From positions 40,279-104,278 of the forward strand of contig NZ_BAFT02000099.1 of assembly GCF_000308475.2 (NCBI RefSeq): 64,000 nucleotides of DNA, read 5' to 3'. The position numbers and the translations under genes are program-made. Below, one piece after another: positions 35,107 through 44,138 of the stretch. This DNA is from Nocardia brasiliensis NBRC 14402. Its GTDB lineage: Bacteria > Actinomycetota > Actinomycetes > Mycobacteriales > Mycobacteriaceae. Every line of letters begins with the position of its first letter. The stretch's first letter is position 1. The notes under the pieces were generated by a model. That model saw only the letters and a list, made by a program, of their open reading frames with translations. It was not told the origin of the DNA and did no database searches.

Positions 35107-35414
35107 CGCGGCACCTCTTCTCGCGGGCGGATCCCGGGAAGCGACCTGCCCACAGGTCGCCGATCGGGTTGGACCTTGCCGGAGCGGGTGGAGCACGAGC
35201 ATGACGAGAATCTCATACCGTCCTTGCGGTTTTCGTCCCGCCACACAGGCATTGGCGACCGGCCGCCCAGAGTGGCTCAAATGTCTAGATGCGCATATCT
35301 ACGTAGGAGCATGTTGACAATCCTGAGAGAAATCATAGGAACGGCACAGGCTATGACCAGGTCGGTCTTGCATCCTGGGAGCCGTAGCAAGTTGTCGGCT
35401 AAGTGAGGTGCGCA
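35107..35414. other. AT-richer intergenic region before the PH-like gene
   Basis: About 308 bases, clearly lower in GC than the surroundings between 35270 and 35400. It contains an inverted repeat TAGAT-GCGCAT-ATCTA (35286-35301) directly upstream of a consensus promoter (separate entry). No ORF or RNA gene was seen. Confidence 0.45.
35314..35341 (+). promoter_or_regulatory. Housekeeping-type promoter for the PH-like gene
   Basis: TTGACA (35314-35319) is a perfect -35, followed by a 16-bp spacer and TAGGAA (35336-35341) as -10. The predicted transcript starts near 35348, giving a leader of about 67 bases. The TAGAT…ATCTA dyad at 35286-35301 lies just upstream of the -35 and could bind an activator. 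Confidence 0.5.
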
Positions 35415-35765
35415 ATGGTTGAAGTCGAGGTCACCGGTACGACCGTGACGATCCAGGTGCTCGGTGGGCATCAGGTCCTCGCGCTACGTGAGCAGATCAC
35501 CTTCGATCTAGCCGATATCACCGCGGTGACCAAGGCCGAGGTGGACCTGCGCCCGCCGTGGCTGCGTACGCCGGGCACCTTCTTCCCCGGCGTGATCGCC
35601 GCGGGCACCTTCCGCGGCAAGGGCCGAAAAGAATTCTGGGACACCAGGTTCGACGGCCGCGCGCTGCGCATCGAACTCGCCGGCGCCGCGTTCACCCGCC
35701 TCGTCGTCGACGTGGACGACCCGGACACCGCACTACACCTGCTCCGAACCGCAGTAGCGGCATAA
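35415..35765 (+). CDS. PH-like domain protein, unknown function
   Basis: A 116-residue cytoplasmic protein with the layout of small actinobacterial bacterial-PH-type proteins. It has beta strands at the start (VEVEVTGTTVTIQVLGG), an ALREQITFDLADITAV strand, the WLRTPGTFFPGVIAAGTFRG segment, a W-containing KEFWDTRF strand and a final helix DPDTALHLLRTA. Such domains usually bind lipids or proteins, but no ligand is known for this group. I start at the ATG at 35415 with AGGTG upstream, instead of the GTG at 35403. Confidence 0.78.
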   Translation: MVEVEVTGTTVTIQVLGGHQVLALREQITFDLADITAVTKAEVDLRPPWLRTPGTFFPGVIAAGTFRGKGRKEFWDTRFDGRALRIELAGAAFTRLVVDVDDPDTALHLLRTAVAA

Positions 35766-35909
35766 CCCCTCCCCCGATGCCCCGCATGCCCCACGCGTGC
35801 GGGGCATCGGCATGCTCGGGTCGGTCCGTGCCGCGGACATCGGCGGGTGTGCGGGTGCTTCGATCGGGCATGCCATCCTGGAATCGATCCGTACGACAGA
35901 GAGTTTGCG

Positions 35910-37076
35910 ATGACGGTTTCGGCAGCACAGTTCGTAGATCGCCGGTTCGCGACGCTGGTCGCCGAGTTCGACCGGCTGTTCCGCCGGCCCGCCGACGGCG
36001 GCGGCGCACTGGCGGTCTATCAGCACGGCGTGCCGGTGGTCGATGTCTGGGCCGGGTTCGCGCGGCCCGGCGTGCCGTGGGCGCAGGACACGGTGGCCAT
36101 GGCGTTCTCCACGGGCAAGGGTGTCGCGAGCACGCTGTTGCACCGGTTCGCCGAGCGCGGCCTGCTGGACTACGACGAGCTGGTCACCGCCTACTGGCCC
36201 GAATTCGGTGCGGCGGGCAAGGATCGGATCACGGTGCGCGAATTGCTCACGCACCGAGCGGGTTTGCATCGGCTGCGGGATCTGCTGCCCGGACCGGTGG
36301 AACGCTTCTTCGACGATGTGGCGGTGACCGAGGCCCTGGCCGCGGCGACGCCCGATCCGCGCCGACTGGTCACCAGCGGCTATCACGGCATCACGTTCGG
36401 GCATTTGGTGGCCGAGCTGGTGCGCCGGGTGAGCGGGGCGAAGTTCACCGACGTGCTGCGCACCGAGATCGCCGAACCGCTCGGCGCCGAAGAACTCTGG
36501 TTCCGGGTGCCCGAAGCCGAGCGCGGACGCATCGCGACCAACTTCCCTCGGCTGACCGTGGCGGGAATGAGCTGGGAGAACAGCCGCCGGCTCGCCCGCA
36601 GGACCAGGTTCGCGGCCGCCATGGACACCACCCCGAACGGCTTCGCGGAACTGATCGCCGATCCGCGCCTGCATGATTCGGTGATGCCCGGCGTCAATGG
36701 CGTCTTCGGCGCCCGCGCCCTCGCGCGGCTCTACGGCGCGCTCGCCAACGGCGGCACGCTCGACGGCTTCGAGCTGCTGCGCCCCGAGACCATCACGGCG
36801 ATGTCCGAACGCCAGATCTTCACCCCCGATTATGTTCTCGCCCTGCGCATCCCGTGGGCGCTCGGCTTCCACGGCGTGCCGATGAAGCCGTCCAAGGCCG
36901 AACCCATCTCGGCGTTCGGCCATTTCGGACTCGGCGGCTCCGGCGCCTTCGCCGACCCGGCCACCGGAGTGGGGCTCGCCTTCGTCACCAACCGGCTCGG
37001 CAGCAGGGTCACCCCACTCGGCGATGCCCGGCTGGCCCGGCTCGGCGCGCTGGCCCACAATCTCGCCAAACGGTGA
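35910..37076 (+). CDS. Serine beta-lactamase-fold hydrolase (EstB-like esterase)
   Basis: A 388-residue enzyme of the class C beta-lactamase/DD-peptidase/esterase family. The nucleophile motif SxxK is AFSTGKG (Ser67, Lys70), the Tyr motif is in VTSGYHGITFG, and FGHFGLGGSGAFADP is the KTG-equivalent region, with His instead of Lys. This set is typical of EstB-type esterases rather than antibiotic-hydrolysing lactamases. There is no signal peptide, so it is probably cytoplasmic. The ATG at 35910 begins the conserved region; the frame is open further 5' without similarity. Substrate unknown. Confidence 0.88.
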   Translation: MTVSAAQFVDRRFATLVAEFDRLFRRPADGGGALAVYQHGVPVVDVWAGFARPGVPWAQDTVAMAFSTGKGVASTLLHRFAERGLLDYDELVTAYWPEFGAAGKDRITVRELLTHRAGLHRLRDLLPGPVERFFDDVAVTEALAAATPDPRRLVTSGYHGITFGHLVAELVRRVSGAKFTDVLRTEIAEPLGAEELWFRVPEAERGRIATNFPRLTVAGMSWENSRRLARRTRFAAAMDTTPNGFAELIADPRLHDSVMPGVNGVFGARALARLYGALANGGTLDGFELLRPETITAMSERQIFTPDYVLALRIPWALGFHGVPMKPSKAEPISAFGHFGLGGSGAFADPATGVGLAFVTNRLGSRVTPLGDARLARLGALAHNLAKR

Positions 37077-37155
37077 ACCGCGCCGTTGTCCTTCGTTCGG
37101 CGTAAAGGAGAAATGGCCGAAGATTCGTGAGAGGAATGGCGGCCGAGGTGGCAGC

Positions 37156-38391
37156 ATGTGCGGCATGGAGTTGGTCGGTATGGAACGGATCGAGGCCGCC
37201 GCGGCCTTGCTCGCGCCGGTGATGCGCAAGACGCCGATGGTCACCTTGCGGGTGCTCTCGGAGCGGGTCGGCACCGAGGTGCTGCTCAAGTGCGAGAACT
37301 TGCAGCGCACCGGGTCGTTCAAACCGCGCGGCGCGTACAACCGGATCGCCAATCTGCCCGCCGAGGACCGGGCGCGCGGCGTGGTCGCGGCGAGTGCGGG
37401 CAATCACGCGCAGGGCGTGGCCTGGGCGGCTGCCTCGCTGGGCCTCGCCTCGACGGTGTTCATGCCGGTCGGCGCGTCGCTGCCGAAGCTGGCGGCCACC
37501 AAGGCCTACGGGGCCGAGGTGCGACAGGTCGGCGAGACCATCGAGGATTCCCTGGACGCCGCGAGGGAGTTCGCCGAACGCACCGGCGCCACGCTGATCC
37601 ATCCGTTCGATCACCCGGATATCGTGGCCGGGCAGGCGACGGTGGCGCTGGAGATCCTGGAGCAGGTCCCCGACCTGGGCGCGGTGCTCGTGCCGACCGG
37701 CGGGGGCGGGCTGATCGCCGGGGTCGCGGTGGCCCTGCACAAGCTGGCGCCGCAGGTGCGCGTGATCGGCGTGCAGGCGGCCGAGGCGGCGGCCTGGCCC
37801 GGGTCGTTGGCCGCGGGCAAGCCGGTGCGGGTCGCGCGGATGTCGACGATGGCCGACGGCATCGCGGTCGGTCAGCCGGGTCAGGTGCCGTTCGCCCATG
37901 TCGCCGAGCATGTTTCGACGATGCTGACGGTCGACGAGGACTCACTGTCCAAAGCACTGCTGCTCTGTCTGGAACGCGCGAAGCTGATCGTGGAACCCGC
38001 AGGCGCGGCGGCGGTCGCGGCGCTGATGAGTTGTGCCGCAGCCGATCTGGATCTGGACCTGGCCCGGCCGGTGTGCGCGATCCTGTCCGGCGGCAATATC
38101 GATCCGCTGCTGCTCACCCGGCTGATCGGCCACGGCTTGAGCGCGGCGGGCCGCTATCTCGCGGTGCGCGTGACGATCGCGGACCGGCCCGGTGGGCTCA
38201 GCGCGCTGCTCGCGGTGGTGGGCAAGACCGGTGCCAGCGTGGTCGACGTCGCACACTCGCGTACCGGTACGTGGTTGGCGCTCAACGAGGTCGAGGTCTC
38301 GCTCACGCTGGAGACCCGCGGCCACACGCACCGCGACGACGTCCTCACCGCGTTGACCAACGCGGGCTACTCGGTTCGCGTCGAGGACTAG
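37156..38391 (+). CDS. ilvA: Threonine ammonia-lyase with C-terminal ACT domain
   Basis: A 411-residue PLP enzyme deaminating threonine to 2-oxobutanoate, feeding isoleucine synthesis. Lys56 in RTGSFKPRGAYNR binds PLP, ASAGNHAQGVAW is the substrate loop, and PTGGGGLIAGVA binds the cofactor phosphate. The C-terminal part (about 330-411) is a single ACT-like domain (RVTIADRPGGLSALLAVVG), the arrangement of the shorter actinobacterial and TdcB-like forms. The ATG at 37156 has GAGGTGG 6 bases upstream. It is 79 bases behind the esterase gene and is followed by strong hairpins that face the convergent M28 gene. Confidence 0.93.
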   Translation: MCGMELVGMERIEAAAALLAPVMRKTPMVTLRVLSERVGTEVLLKCENLQRTGSFKPRGAYNRIANLPAEDRARGVVAASAGNHAQGVAWAAASLGLASTVFMPVGASLPKLAATKAYGAEVRQVGETIEDSLDAAREFAERTGATLIHPFDHPDIVAGQATVALEILEQVPDLGAVLVPTGGGGLIAGVAVALHKLAPQVRVIGVQAAEAAAWPGSLAAGKPVRVARMSTMADGIAVGQPGQVPFAHVAEHVSTMLTVDEDSLSKALLLCLERAKLIVEPAGAAAVAALMSCAAADLDLDLARPVCAILSGGNIDPLLLTRLIGHGLSAAGRYLAVRVTIADRPGGLSALLAVVGKTGASVVDVAHSRTGTWLALNEVEVSLTLETRGHTHRDDVLTALTNAGYSVRVED

Positions 38392-38487
38392 ACAGCCGAC
38401 CGGCGCAATGGGCTCGCCGGCGCGCACCTTTTGTCGCCCCGCGCGCGTGTTGGTCGACGGACACGCACGCGCGGTGACGAAACATGC

Positions 38488-38552
38488 GCTGCGGGCGGCT
38501 GTCGCGTACCGCCCGCAGCCGTGTCGCCGTCCTCGGCCGAGGACGGCGACAC
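38488..38552. terminator. Tandem perfect hairpins between convergent ilvA and M28 peptidase genes
   Basis: Hairpin 1: GCTGCGGGCGG (38488-38498) pairs perfectly with 38509-38519 across a 10-base loop. Hairpin 2: 38521-38552 is a perfect 32-base palindrome (left arm GTGTCGCCGTCCTCGG). They lie in the 204-base gap between two genes that converge, so a bidirectional terminator is the natural reading. No U-tract is present on either side, as is usual in actinobacteria. Confidence 0.75.
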
Positions 38553-38595
38553 GGGTGGGTACCAACGAATCGAGCTGTTACCGAACGATATTCGT

Positions 38596-40068
38596 TCAGG
38601 GGAGCACGTCGGCTGCTGCGTACGTCTGCATCGCGTCGGCGATCGCGCCGGCGTTGTCGGTCAACGCCTTGTCACTGATGTTGGCCGTCGTATCGCAGGA
38701 ACGGTGGTAGCAGGGGTCGTACGGCCGCCCGGCCTGACCGCCGAACTGCCGCTGCTCCTGCGCGGTCTTGATGCCTTCGGCACCGGTGAACAGGCCGCCG
38801 ACCGAGATACCCACCCGCATGAACGGACCGTAGTCCGACCGTCCGTCGAGCGCGGTGCGCCCGTACGGCAGACCCTTCGAGGTGAAGTATCGGATGAAGT
38901 TCTGCTCGATCTGGGCCGAACCGGCCGGGCCCTGCCTGCCGTCGTAGATCTTGTAGGCGTAGTTGATCGAACCGATCATGTCGAAGTTCAGGTAGAGCGC
39001 GATGCGGTTGCGATTGGCCTGAGACAGGTTGTTCACGTAGAACTTCGAGCCGACCAGGCCGAGTTCCTCGGCGCCCCACCAGGCGAAGCGAACCTTGTTC
39101 TTCGGCGTGGACGTGGCCATCTGCAGCGCGATCTCGAGCAACGCCGCACTGCCGGAACCGTTGTCGTTGATACCGGCGCCCGCGCGCACGGAATCGAGGT
39201 GCGCACCGGCCATCACGACCTTCTCCGCGTTACCCTGCGGGGATTCGGCGATCACGTTGTGCGTCGTGGCGGGCAGCGCCTCGGTGTCGGTCTTGAGCCG
39301 GACCACCGAGTTCGCCTGGCCGGCAAGGTCTTTGCCGACGGCGTAGCTGGTGGCGACGACCGGCACGGTGATGCCCTTTTCGTCGAGCGCCTCGGTGAAG
39401 GCGTCGGTGCGGCCCGGCTGCCCCTCGTTGAAGATGATCACGCCGGAAGCGCCGGCCGCCTGGGCATTTCGCGCCTTGTCCGCCGCGGTGCAGGTGCCGC
39501 GCTGCAGCAGCGCGATATTGCCGCGGGTGAACTTCGCGAAGTCCGTTGCCTCACAACCGGAGGTCGAGGCGTTCGCCTCGCCGCGCGGCGACAAGGCCAG
39601 GTCGACGCCTTGGACCGGGGCCTTCGTCTCGCCCGAGCCCGAGTAGGTCAGGGTGGCGAAATCACCGAGCTGGCTGCGGTCCGCCGGGGTCGCCTTATAG
39701 CTGGTAGCGCCGCCGGAGACCCGTTCCATGACCGCCGTCGTCCGTTCCCGGAAAGACTGGAAGGTGAACGGCTGCAAGGTCACCTGATATCCGGCCTGGC
39801 GCAGCGCACCGGCCACGTAGTCGCGCGAAGCGTCGTAGCCGGCGGTGCCCGCGGCGCGGGTGCGGCCGTTGGCGTTGGCGATGGCCTGGAACCGATCTAG
39901 GTGCTGCTTCACGGCGGGCGCCTTGATCGAGTCGGCCAACTGCCGCTCGGGCGGTGCGCCGGGTTCCGCGTACGCGGAACCCATCAGCGCGAGTGAGAAA
40001 ACGACGGGCAGAGCGGTGGCTGCGGCGATAACGCGGCCGGCCCTGTCTCGGGGGAAGATGCGGGGCAT
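38596..40068 (-). CDS. Secreted M28 family aminopeptidase with PA domain
   Basis: A 490-residue exported zinc aminopeptidase. The signal peptide (residues 1-37, ending SAYAEPG) is followed by the first part of the peptidase fold, a PA domain insert (about 120-255, with TRGNIALLQRGTCT and GVIIFNEGQPG) and the catalytic core. Zinc ligands and catalytic residues are visible: His in VMAGAHLDSV, Asp in INDNGSGSAAL, the Glu pair in WWGAEELGL, Asp in LNFDMIGS and His in YDPCYHRSCD. This matches Streptomyces griseus aminopeptidase and mycobacterial LpqL-type enzymes, though here the lipobox is absent. The ATG at 40068 has GGAGGAG 5 bases upstream; the earlier start at 40131 is unlikely. Confidence 0.92.
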   Translation of the reverse strand: MPRIFPRDRAGRVIAAATALPVVFSLALMGSAYAEPGAPPERQLADSIKAPAVKQHLDRFQAIANANGRTRAAGTAGYDASRDYVAGALRQAGYQVTLQPFTFQSFRERTTAVMERVSGGATSYKATPADRSQLGDFATLTYSGSGETKAPVQGVDLALSPRGEANASTSGCEATDFAKFTRGNIALLQRGTCTAADKARNAQAAGASGVIIFNEGQPGRTDAFTEALDEKGITVPVVATSYAVGKDLAGQANSVVRLKTDTEALPATTHNVIAESPQGNAEKVVMAGAHLDSVRAGAGINDNGSGSAALLEIALQMATSTPKNKVRFAWWGAEELGLVGSKFYVNNLSQANRNRIALYLNFDMIGSINYAYKIYDGRQGPAGSAQIEQNFIRYFTSKGLPYGRTALDGRSDYGPFMRVGISVGGLFTGAEGIKTAQEQRQFGGQAGRPYDPCYHRSCDTTANISDKALTDNAGAIADAMQTYAAADVLP

Positions 40069-40191
40069 ATCGGCTCCTCCAGAAGGGATGGATGAATCCC
40101 GGATGGTCGGAAGATTAAGCCGATGCGTCACTGTGATGAAACCCCAGTTGATAGTGGGGAAAGCGGCTGTGTGCCAGGTTTTCCCGCCCGT

Positions 40192-40221
40192 GCCGACCGG
40201 ACGCGTGCGCGCCCGGTCGGC
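40192..40221 (-). terminator. Hairpin terminator of the sugar ABC operon
   Basis: GCCGACCGG (40192-40200) pairs perfectly with CCGGTCGGC (40213-40221) around a 12-base GC-rich loop. It lies 17 bases beyond the stop of the substrate-binding protein gene, the last of the minus-strand ABC operon. Confidence 0.65.
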
Positions 40222-40238
40222 CCCTCATCGGGCAGTGG

Positions 40239-41213
40239 TCAGCACTTGCGCTTGTAGAAATACTTCGAGTTGGCCTCCATATCGGCCTGGGTGATGGCGA
40301 TCATGTCGGTCTGGATCGTCCGGGTCACCGGCTTGCCCTCGATCGCGGCGACCGCCTGATCGACGCCCTTCGCCCCGATGCCAGCGGGATCCTGGGCGAT
40401 AAGGGCTTGCACCGTACCGGCTTTCAGGTCCTCGACCTGCTTCGGGCTGGCGTCGAAGCCGACCAGCTTCACCTGGCCGAGCTTGTTCGCGTTGCGCAGG
40501 CCGGTGGCCGCGCCCTCGGCGGAGCTCAGGTTGGTGGCGAAGATACCGGCGAGATCGGGATGCGCCGCCAGCGTCGCGGTGACGATCGAAGCCGCCTGTG
40601 CCGCTTCGTTGTTGTTGTACTGCACGCCGAGCGAGGTGATACCGGGGAAGCTCTTGACCGCCTCCTCGAAGCCCTGCGCGCGGGCGTCGGTGGTGGACGT
40701 GCCCGCCTTGGTGTTGATCACCAGCACCGGGCCCTTGTCCCCCACCAGCTTCGCCAGGGTCTGCGCCGCGAGCGCACCGCCCTTCTTGTTGTCCGACGAA
40801 ATCGACGACAGCGCAACGGAAGTGTCGTCCAGCGCGGTGTCCACCTCGACGATCTTGATGCCCGCGTCCTTGGCCTGCTTGATCGGATTGGCCATGGCGG
40901 TCGCGTGCGTCGGCGCGATCAGGATGCCGCCCGGCTTGTTCGCCACCACGCCGGTCAGCACCGGGGTCTGCGTGCCCGCGTCGAACTTGGTCGGCGCCTG
41001 CGTGTCCAGCTTGTAGCCGAGCTTCGAGGCCTCGTCCTGCGCGCCGCACTGCATCGAAATGTAGAACGGCTCGTCCGCGACGCCCGGGATGAGCACCAGC
41101 TTCTTGCTGTCGCCGCTGCCCGAATTACTCACCTGCCCACTGCAACCCGCCAGCAGCGCGCCGACCGACACCATCGCGCCGATCACCACCGCGGTCCGCT
41201 TCGCCACCCTCAT
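40239..41213 (-). CDS. ABC transporter sugar-binding lipoprotein (ribose/fructose type)
   Basis: A 324-residue periplasmic-binding-protein type 1 lipoprotein. The lipobox is LLAGC with Cys24. The mature fold shows KLVLIPGVADEPFYISM, VLTGVVANKPGGILIAPT, the DTALDDTSVALSSISSDN stretch and the hinge region KLVGFDASPKQVEDLK, close to RbsB/FrcB-type proteins. It should bind a monosaccharide or similar polyol and deliver it to the permease encoded just before it (34 bases). The sugar cannot be deduced. It is the third gene of the operon ATPase–permease–binding protein. Confidence 0.92.
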   Translation of the reverse strand: MRVAKRTAVVIGAMVSVGALLAGCSGQVSNSGSGDSKKLVLIPGVADEPFYISMQCGAQDEASKLGYKLDTQAPTKFDAGTQTPVLTGVVANKPGGILIAPTHATAMANPIKQAKDAGIKIVEVDTALDDTSVALSSISSDNKKGGALAAQTLAKLVGDKGPVLVINTKAGTSTTDARAQGFEEAVKSFPGITSLGVQYNNNEAAQAASIVTATLAAHPDLAGIFATNLSSAEGAATGLRNANKLGQVKLVGFDASPKQVEDLKAGTVQALIAQDPAGIGAKGVDQAVAAIEGKPVTRTIQTDMIAITQADMEANSKYFYKRKC

Positions 41214-41247
41214 TCGGCTACCTCCGCCATTTCTGTTGTTGCCATAC

Positions 41248-42312
41248 CTATTTCCGATCCCGGGCCCGGCGCCGGAGCTGGTCGAACCAGACCGCCGCGA
41301 CGAGGACCACGCTCACCGCGATCGGCTGCCAGAACACCGGCACCTGCGCGATGACGAACCCTTTCTTCAGCACCGACGGGATGAACACGCCGATCACCGT
41401 GCCGACGATCGACCCGACACCGCCGAACAGGCTGGTGCCGCCGATCACCACGCCCGCGATGGCGTCCAGGTTGTCGGTGGTGTGGCCGCCGATCGTGGTG
41501 GTGCCGAAGTAGGCCAGATTCATGAAACCGGCCAACCCGGCCAGCACCCCGGTGAGCAGGTAGACGGTGATCAGATGCCGGGTGACCGCGATGCCGGAGC
41601 GGCGCGCGGCCTCCTCGTTGGAGCCGATGGCATAGGTGTAGCGACCGAAACGGGTGGTGTGCAGTACCCAGGCGGCCAGCACGGTCACCACGGTGGCGAC
41701 CAGGACCAGGTTCGGCACGCCGCCCAGGGTGGTACCGAAACCCAGTGTGTTGCGCAGCTTTTCGGGCACCGTGCGGGTGTCGACGCCGCCGGTGATCAGC
41801 TGTGCCGCACCGAGCGCGGCGCCGAACGAGCCGAGCGTGACGATCAGCGGCGGAATCTTGGCCTTGGCCACCAGAACTCCGTTGACCAGGCCCCAGACAC
41901 CGCCGCCCACAACCGAAAGCAGGAAGCCGATGCCGATGATGCCCCAGCCCGCGTTGGTGGCGTCCTGGTCGGGGCTGAGCGCCTCCATCGTCTTCGCGCC
42001 GATCACGCCCGCGAAGATCAGCACCATGCCCACCGACAGATCGATGCCCGAGGTGATGATCACGAACGTCATGCCCACCGAAAGCACCAGCAGCACCGAG
42101 GTTTCGATGAGCAGTGTCTGAAAGGTGAAGCGGGTGGGGAACGCGTCGGGGCGCAGCACGCTGAACACGATGCACAGCACGACCAGCACCACGCCGATCC
42201 ACACCGTGCTCGCGCCCATGAGCCGTTGCAGGACAGTGCGTTGCGGCAGCTCGACCGCGCCGTTGCCGGTCGCCTCGCCTGCGACGTCCTGGGAACCGCC
42301 GGGGCGCGTCAT
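41248..42312 (-). CDS. ABC transporter sugar permease (RbsC/FrcC family)
   Basis: A 354-residue permease with about ten membrane helices. The family signature is LLIETSVLLVLSVGMTFVIITSGIDLSVG (positions about 55-83), then LVNGVLVAKAKIPPLIVTLG, TRFGRYTYAIGSNEEAARRSG (the EAA-like cytoplasmic loop) and LDAIAGVVIGGTSLFGGVGS. These define the branched ribose/xylose/fructose permease family. The ATG at 42312 overlaps the ATPase stop (ATGA). A homodimer with two copies of the ATPase is expected. Confidence 0.93.
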   Translation of the reverse strand: MTRPGGSQDVAGEATGNGAVELPQRTVLQRLMGASTVWIGVVLVVLCIVFSVLRPDAFPTRFTFQTLLIETSVLLVLSVGMTFVIITSGIDLSVGMVLIFAGVIGAKTMEALSPDQDATNAGWGIIGIGFLLSVVGGGVWGLVNGVLVAKAKIPPLIVTLGSFGAALGAAQLITGGVDTRTVPEKLRNTLGFGTTLGGVPNLVLVATVVTVLAAWVLHTTRFGRYTYAIGSNEEAARRSGIAVTRHLITVYLLTGVLAGLAGFMNLAYFGTTTIGGHTTDNLDAIAGVVIGGTSLFGGVGSIVGTVIGVFIPSVLKKGFVIAQVPVFWQPIAVSVVLVAAVWFDQLRRRARDRK

Positions 42313-43115
42313 GCCGCTTCCTCCTGTGACAGCGCGCCGGTCATGGCGCCCACCAATTGTTCGAGCGTGGCGTCGGCCGCGGTGAACCGCGCCACCCGCT
42401 TGCCCAGCCGGAGCACCTCGATGCGGTCCGCGACCGCCAGCACCTCCGGCATGTTGTGGCTGATCAACACCACGGCGATGCCCTGATCGCGGACCCGGCG
42501 GATCACGTCGAGCACCCGCTCGCGCTGCACCACGCCGAGCGCGGCGGTCGGCTCGTCCATGAACACCACCTTGCTCGCCCACATCACCGCCCTGGCGACC
42601 GCGACGCTCTGCCGCTGGCCGCCCGAGAGGGAGCCGATCGGCACGTCGGTGCTCTGCAGGGTCACGCCGAGCCGCCGGAAGTGTTCGACCGCTTGGACTC
42701 TCATCGCGGTGCGGTCGAGCATGCCGAGCTTGCCGGGTAACCCTTTGCGCACCAGCTCCCGGCCGAGGAACAGATTCGCCGCCGGGTCCAGGTCCGGGGC
42801 CACCGCGAGATCCTGATAGACGGTTTCCACGCCGAGTTTGCGGGCCGCCGTCGGGGTATTCAGCACCACCGGCTTGCCGTCCAGCAGAATCTGCCCGGAA
42901 TCGGGTTGTTCGGCGCCGGAAAGGCATTTCACGAGCGTCGATTTACCCGCGCCGTTGTCTCCGATCAACGCGACGACTTCGCCCGCGCTCACCTGAAAGT
43001 TCGCGCCGCGCAGCGCCTCGACACCGCCGTACCGCTTCACCAGTCCCTCGGCCCGCAACGCGACCACCGATGCCGCGGACGCATCGGCCGTTTTCGCCGC
43101 ATCGTCCGAGGTCAT
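42309..43115 (-). CDS. ABC transporter sugar ATPase (single-domain, FrcA-like)
   Basis: A 268-residue ATPase with one nucleotide-binding domain, unlike RbsA, which has two. Walker A is GDNGAGKST (residues 52-60), the signature LSGGQRQSVAVARA, and Walker B VVFMDEPTAALG. The H-loop is in VLISHNMP. Single-domain ATPases with RbsC-type permeases occur in FrcA-type fructose importers. I start at ATG 43115; ATG 43124 is equally possible, and the long frame upstream to 43460 is not family-like. It is the first gene of the importer operon. Confidence 0.9.
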   Translation of the reverse strand: MTSDDAAKTADASAASVVALRAEGLVKRYGGVEALRGANFQVSAGEVVALIGDNGAGKSTLVKCLSGAEQPDSGQILLDGKPVVLNTPTAARKLGVETVYQDLAVAPDLDPAANLFLGRELVRKGLPGKLGMLDRTAMRVQAVEHFRRLGVTLQSTDVPIGSLSGGQRQSVAVARAVMWASKVVFMDEPTAALGVVQRERVLDVIRRVRDQGIAVVLISHNMPEVLAVADRIEVLRLGKRVARFTAADATLEQLVGAMTGALSQEEAA

Positions 43116-43450
43116 CGGCCACATCCGCGCACGCGCAGCTGAGCAAACGTCCAGTCCATCGCCCGATGCTACGACCGCCCCCGATCTCATGGGACGATTT
43201 CGACAAAATGCGTCCGCCCCAACGCAATCCCACTTTTCCACCCCCGAAAACAATGCACTCAATGTTCCATACGAACAAGCTATGGAGTAGTGCACCAACA
43301 ATTGCCTCAGACACCCGCCCCGAAAATCCCGCGTTTCACCGGAACCGCCCGGCGGGGCCTCGCGTCGAACAAGACGCAACCCTTTCCTGTCGTCGAGCGA
43401 AGGAGTCACAGTATGAGTCGCATGAGCCGGCCATCGGTCCCGGAGGCGCC
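43116..43450. other. Divergent promoter region with TGTTC-N5-GAACA dyad
   Basis: A 335-base region, AT-richer around 43220-43310, that serves the sugar importer operon (minus) and the Uma2-like gene (plus). TGTTC-CATAC-GAACA at 43263-43277 is a clear inverted repeat, about 150 bases upstream of the ATPase start, and a likely regulator site. No regulator gene is adjacent and no other gene is seen. Confidence 0.45.
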
Positions 43451-44086
43451 ATGAGCCCACGCACCGCCACCGCGCCGATTCCGGCCGAGCTGCGCGCCCA
43501 ACCCGCCCTGCCCCACTATTCTCGGGATATGAACCACATGGACGCCGATGTAACCCTCGCGGAGTTCGAGGTGCTGGAGCGCGCTTCGTCCGAGGAAGTC
43601 AGCGTCGAGTTGATCAATGGAAGGATCTACGTGGTTCCGGCCCCGGATGGTGAGCACGACGTGTTCGCGATGCATATCGGCGACCAGATCCGACAGCATC
43701 GGCCCGAGCTCAGGCTCTTCCAGGAGCGTGGGTTGGCGATTCCCGCTTACCGCGCCGGGCGCGCACGGCCGGACGGCGTCGTCGCGCCGCTCACCTACTT
43801 CCGGGACCAACCACCGTGGTCCGATGCCTCCGGAGTGCTGATGCTCGTGGAGATCACTTCAGGCAGGGAGCGTGACGCGGATATCGATCGCCTCGAGAAG
43901 CGCGAAGCGTACGCACAGGCATCTATTCCGGTGTTCCTGTTGGTCGACCGCCATCGAGCGGAGACGACCGTCTACTGGGAGCCCGACACCGGCGGCTACC
44001 GACACGCAGAATCCGCCAAATTCGGTGCCACCCTGAGGATTCCGCCGCCCTTCGAGTTCGATCTGGATACCGAAGAGTTCCTCTGA
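43451..44086 (+). CDS. Uma2 family (PD-(D/E)xK nuclease-fold) protein
   Basis: A 211-residue protein of the DUF820/Uma2 family. It has the beta-strand start DVTLAEFEVLE and SVELINGRIYVVPAPDGEHD, the acidic active-site residue in ARPDGVVAPL, and the core E-x-x-S motif VLMLVEITSGRERDADIDR. KREAYAQASIPVFLLVDRH then supplies the lysine/tyrosine helix. The fold is that of restriction-type endonucleases. Members are very common in actinobacteria and cyanobacteria, yet their function is unknown; nuclease activity is inferred from fold only. The ATG at 43451 has GGAGGCG directly before it. An internal ATG at 43530 would shorten the protein by 26 residues. Confidence 0.85.
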   Translation: MSPRTATAPIPAELRAQPALPHYSRDMNHMDADVTLAEFEVLERASSEEVSVELINGRIYVVPAPDGEHDVFAMHIGDQIRQHRPELRLFQERGLAIPAYRAGRARPDGVVAPLTYFRDQPPWSDASGVLMLVEITSGRERDADIDRLEKREAYAQASIPVFLLVDRHRAETTVYWEPDTGGYRHAESAKFGATLRIPPPFEFDLDTEEFL

Positions 44087-44138
44087 TCGCTGTCAGCGGT
44101 GCTGCCGATGGTCGTCATCCATCGGTACCACCGCGGGT

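Noticed and set aside
40142..40159. CCCCA…TGGGG hairpin upstream of the M28 peptidase gene
   Set aside because: Only a 5-bp stem; the 9-bp hairpin at 40192-40221 explains termination of the ABC operon better.
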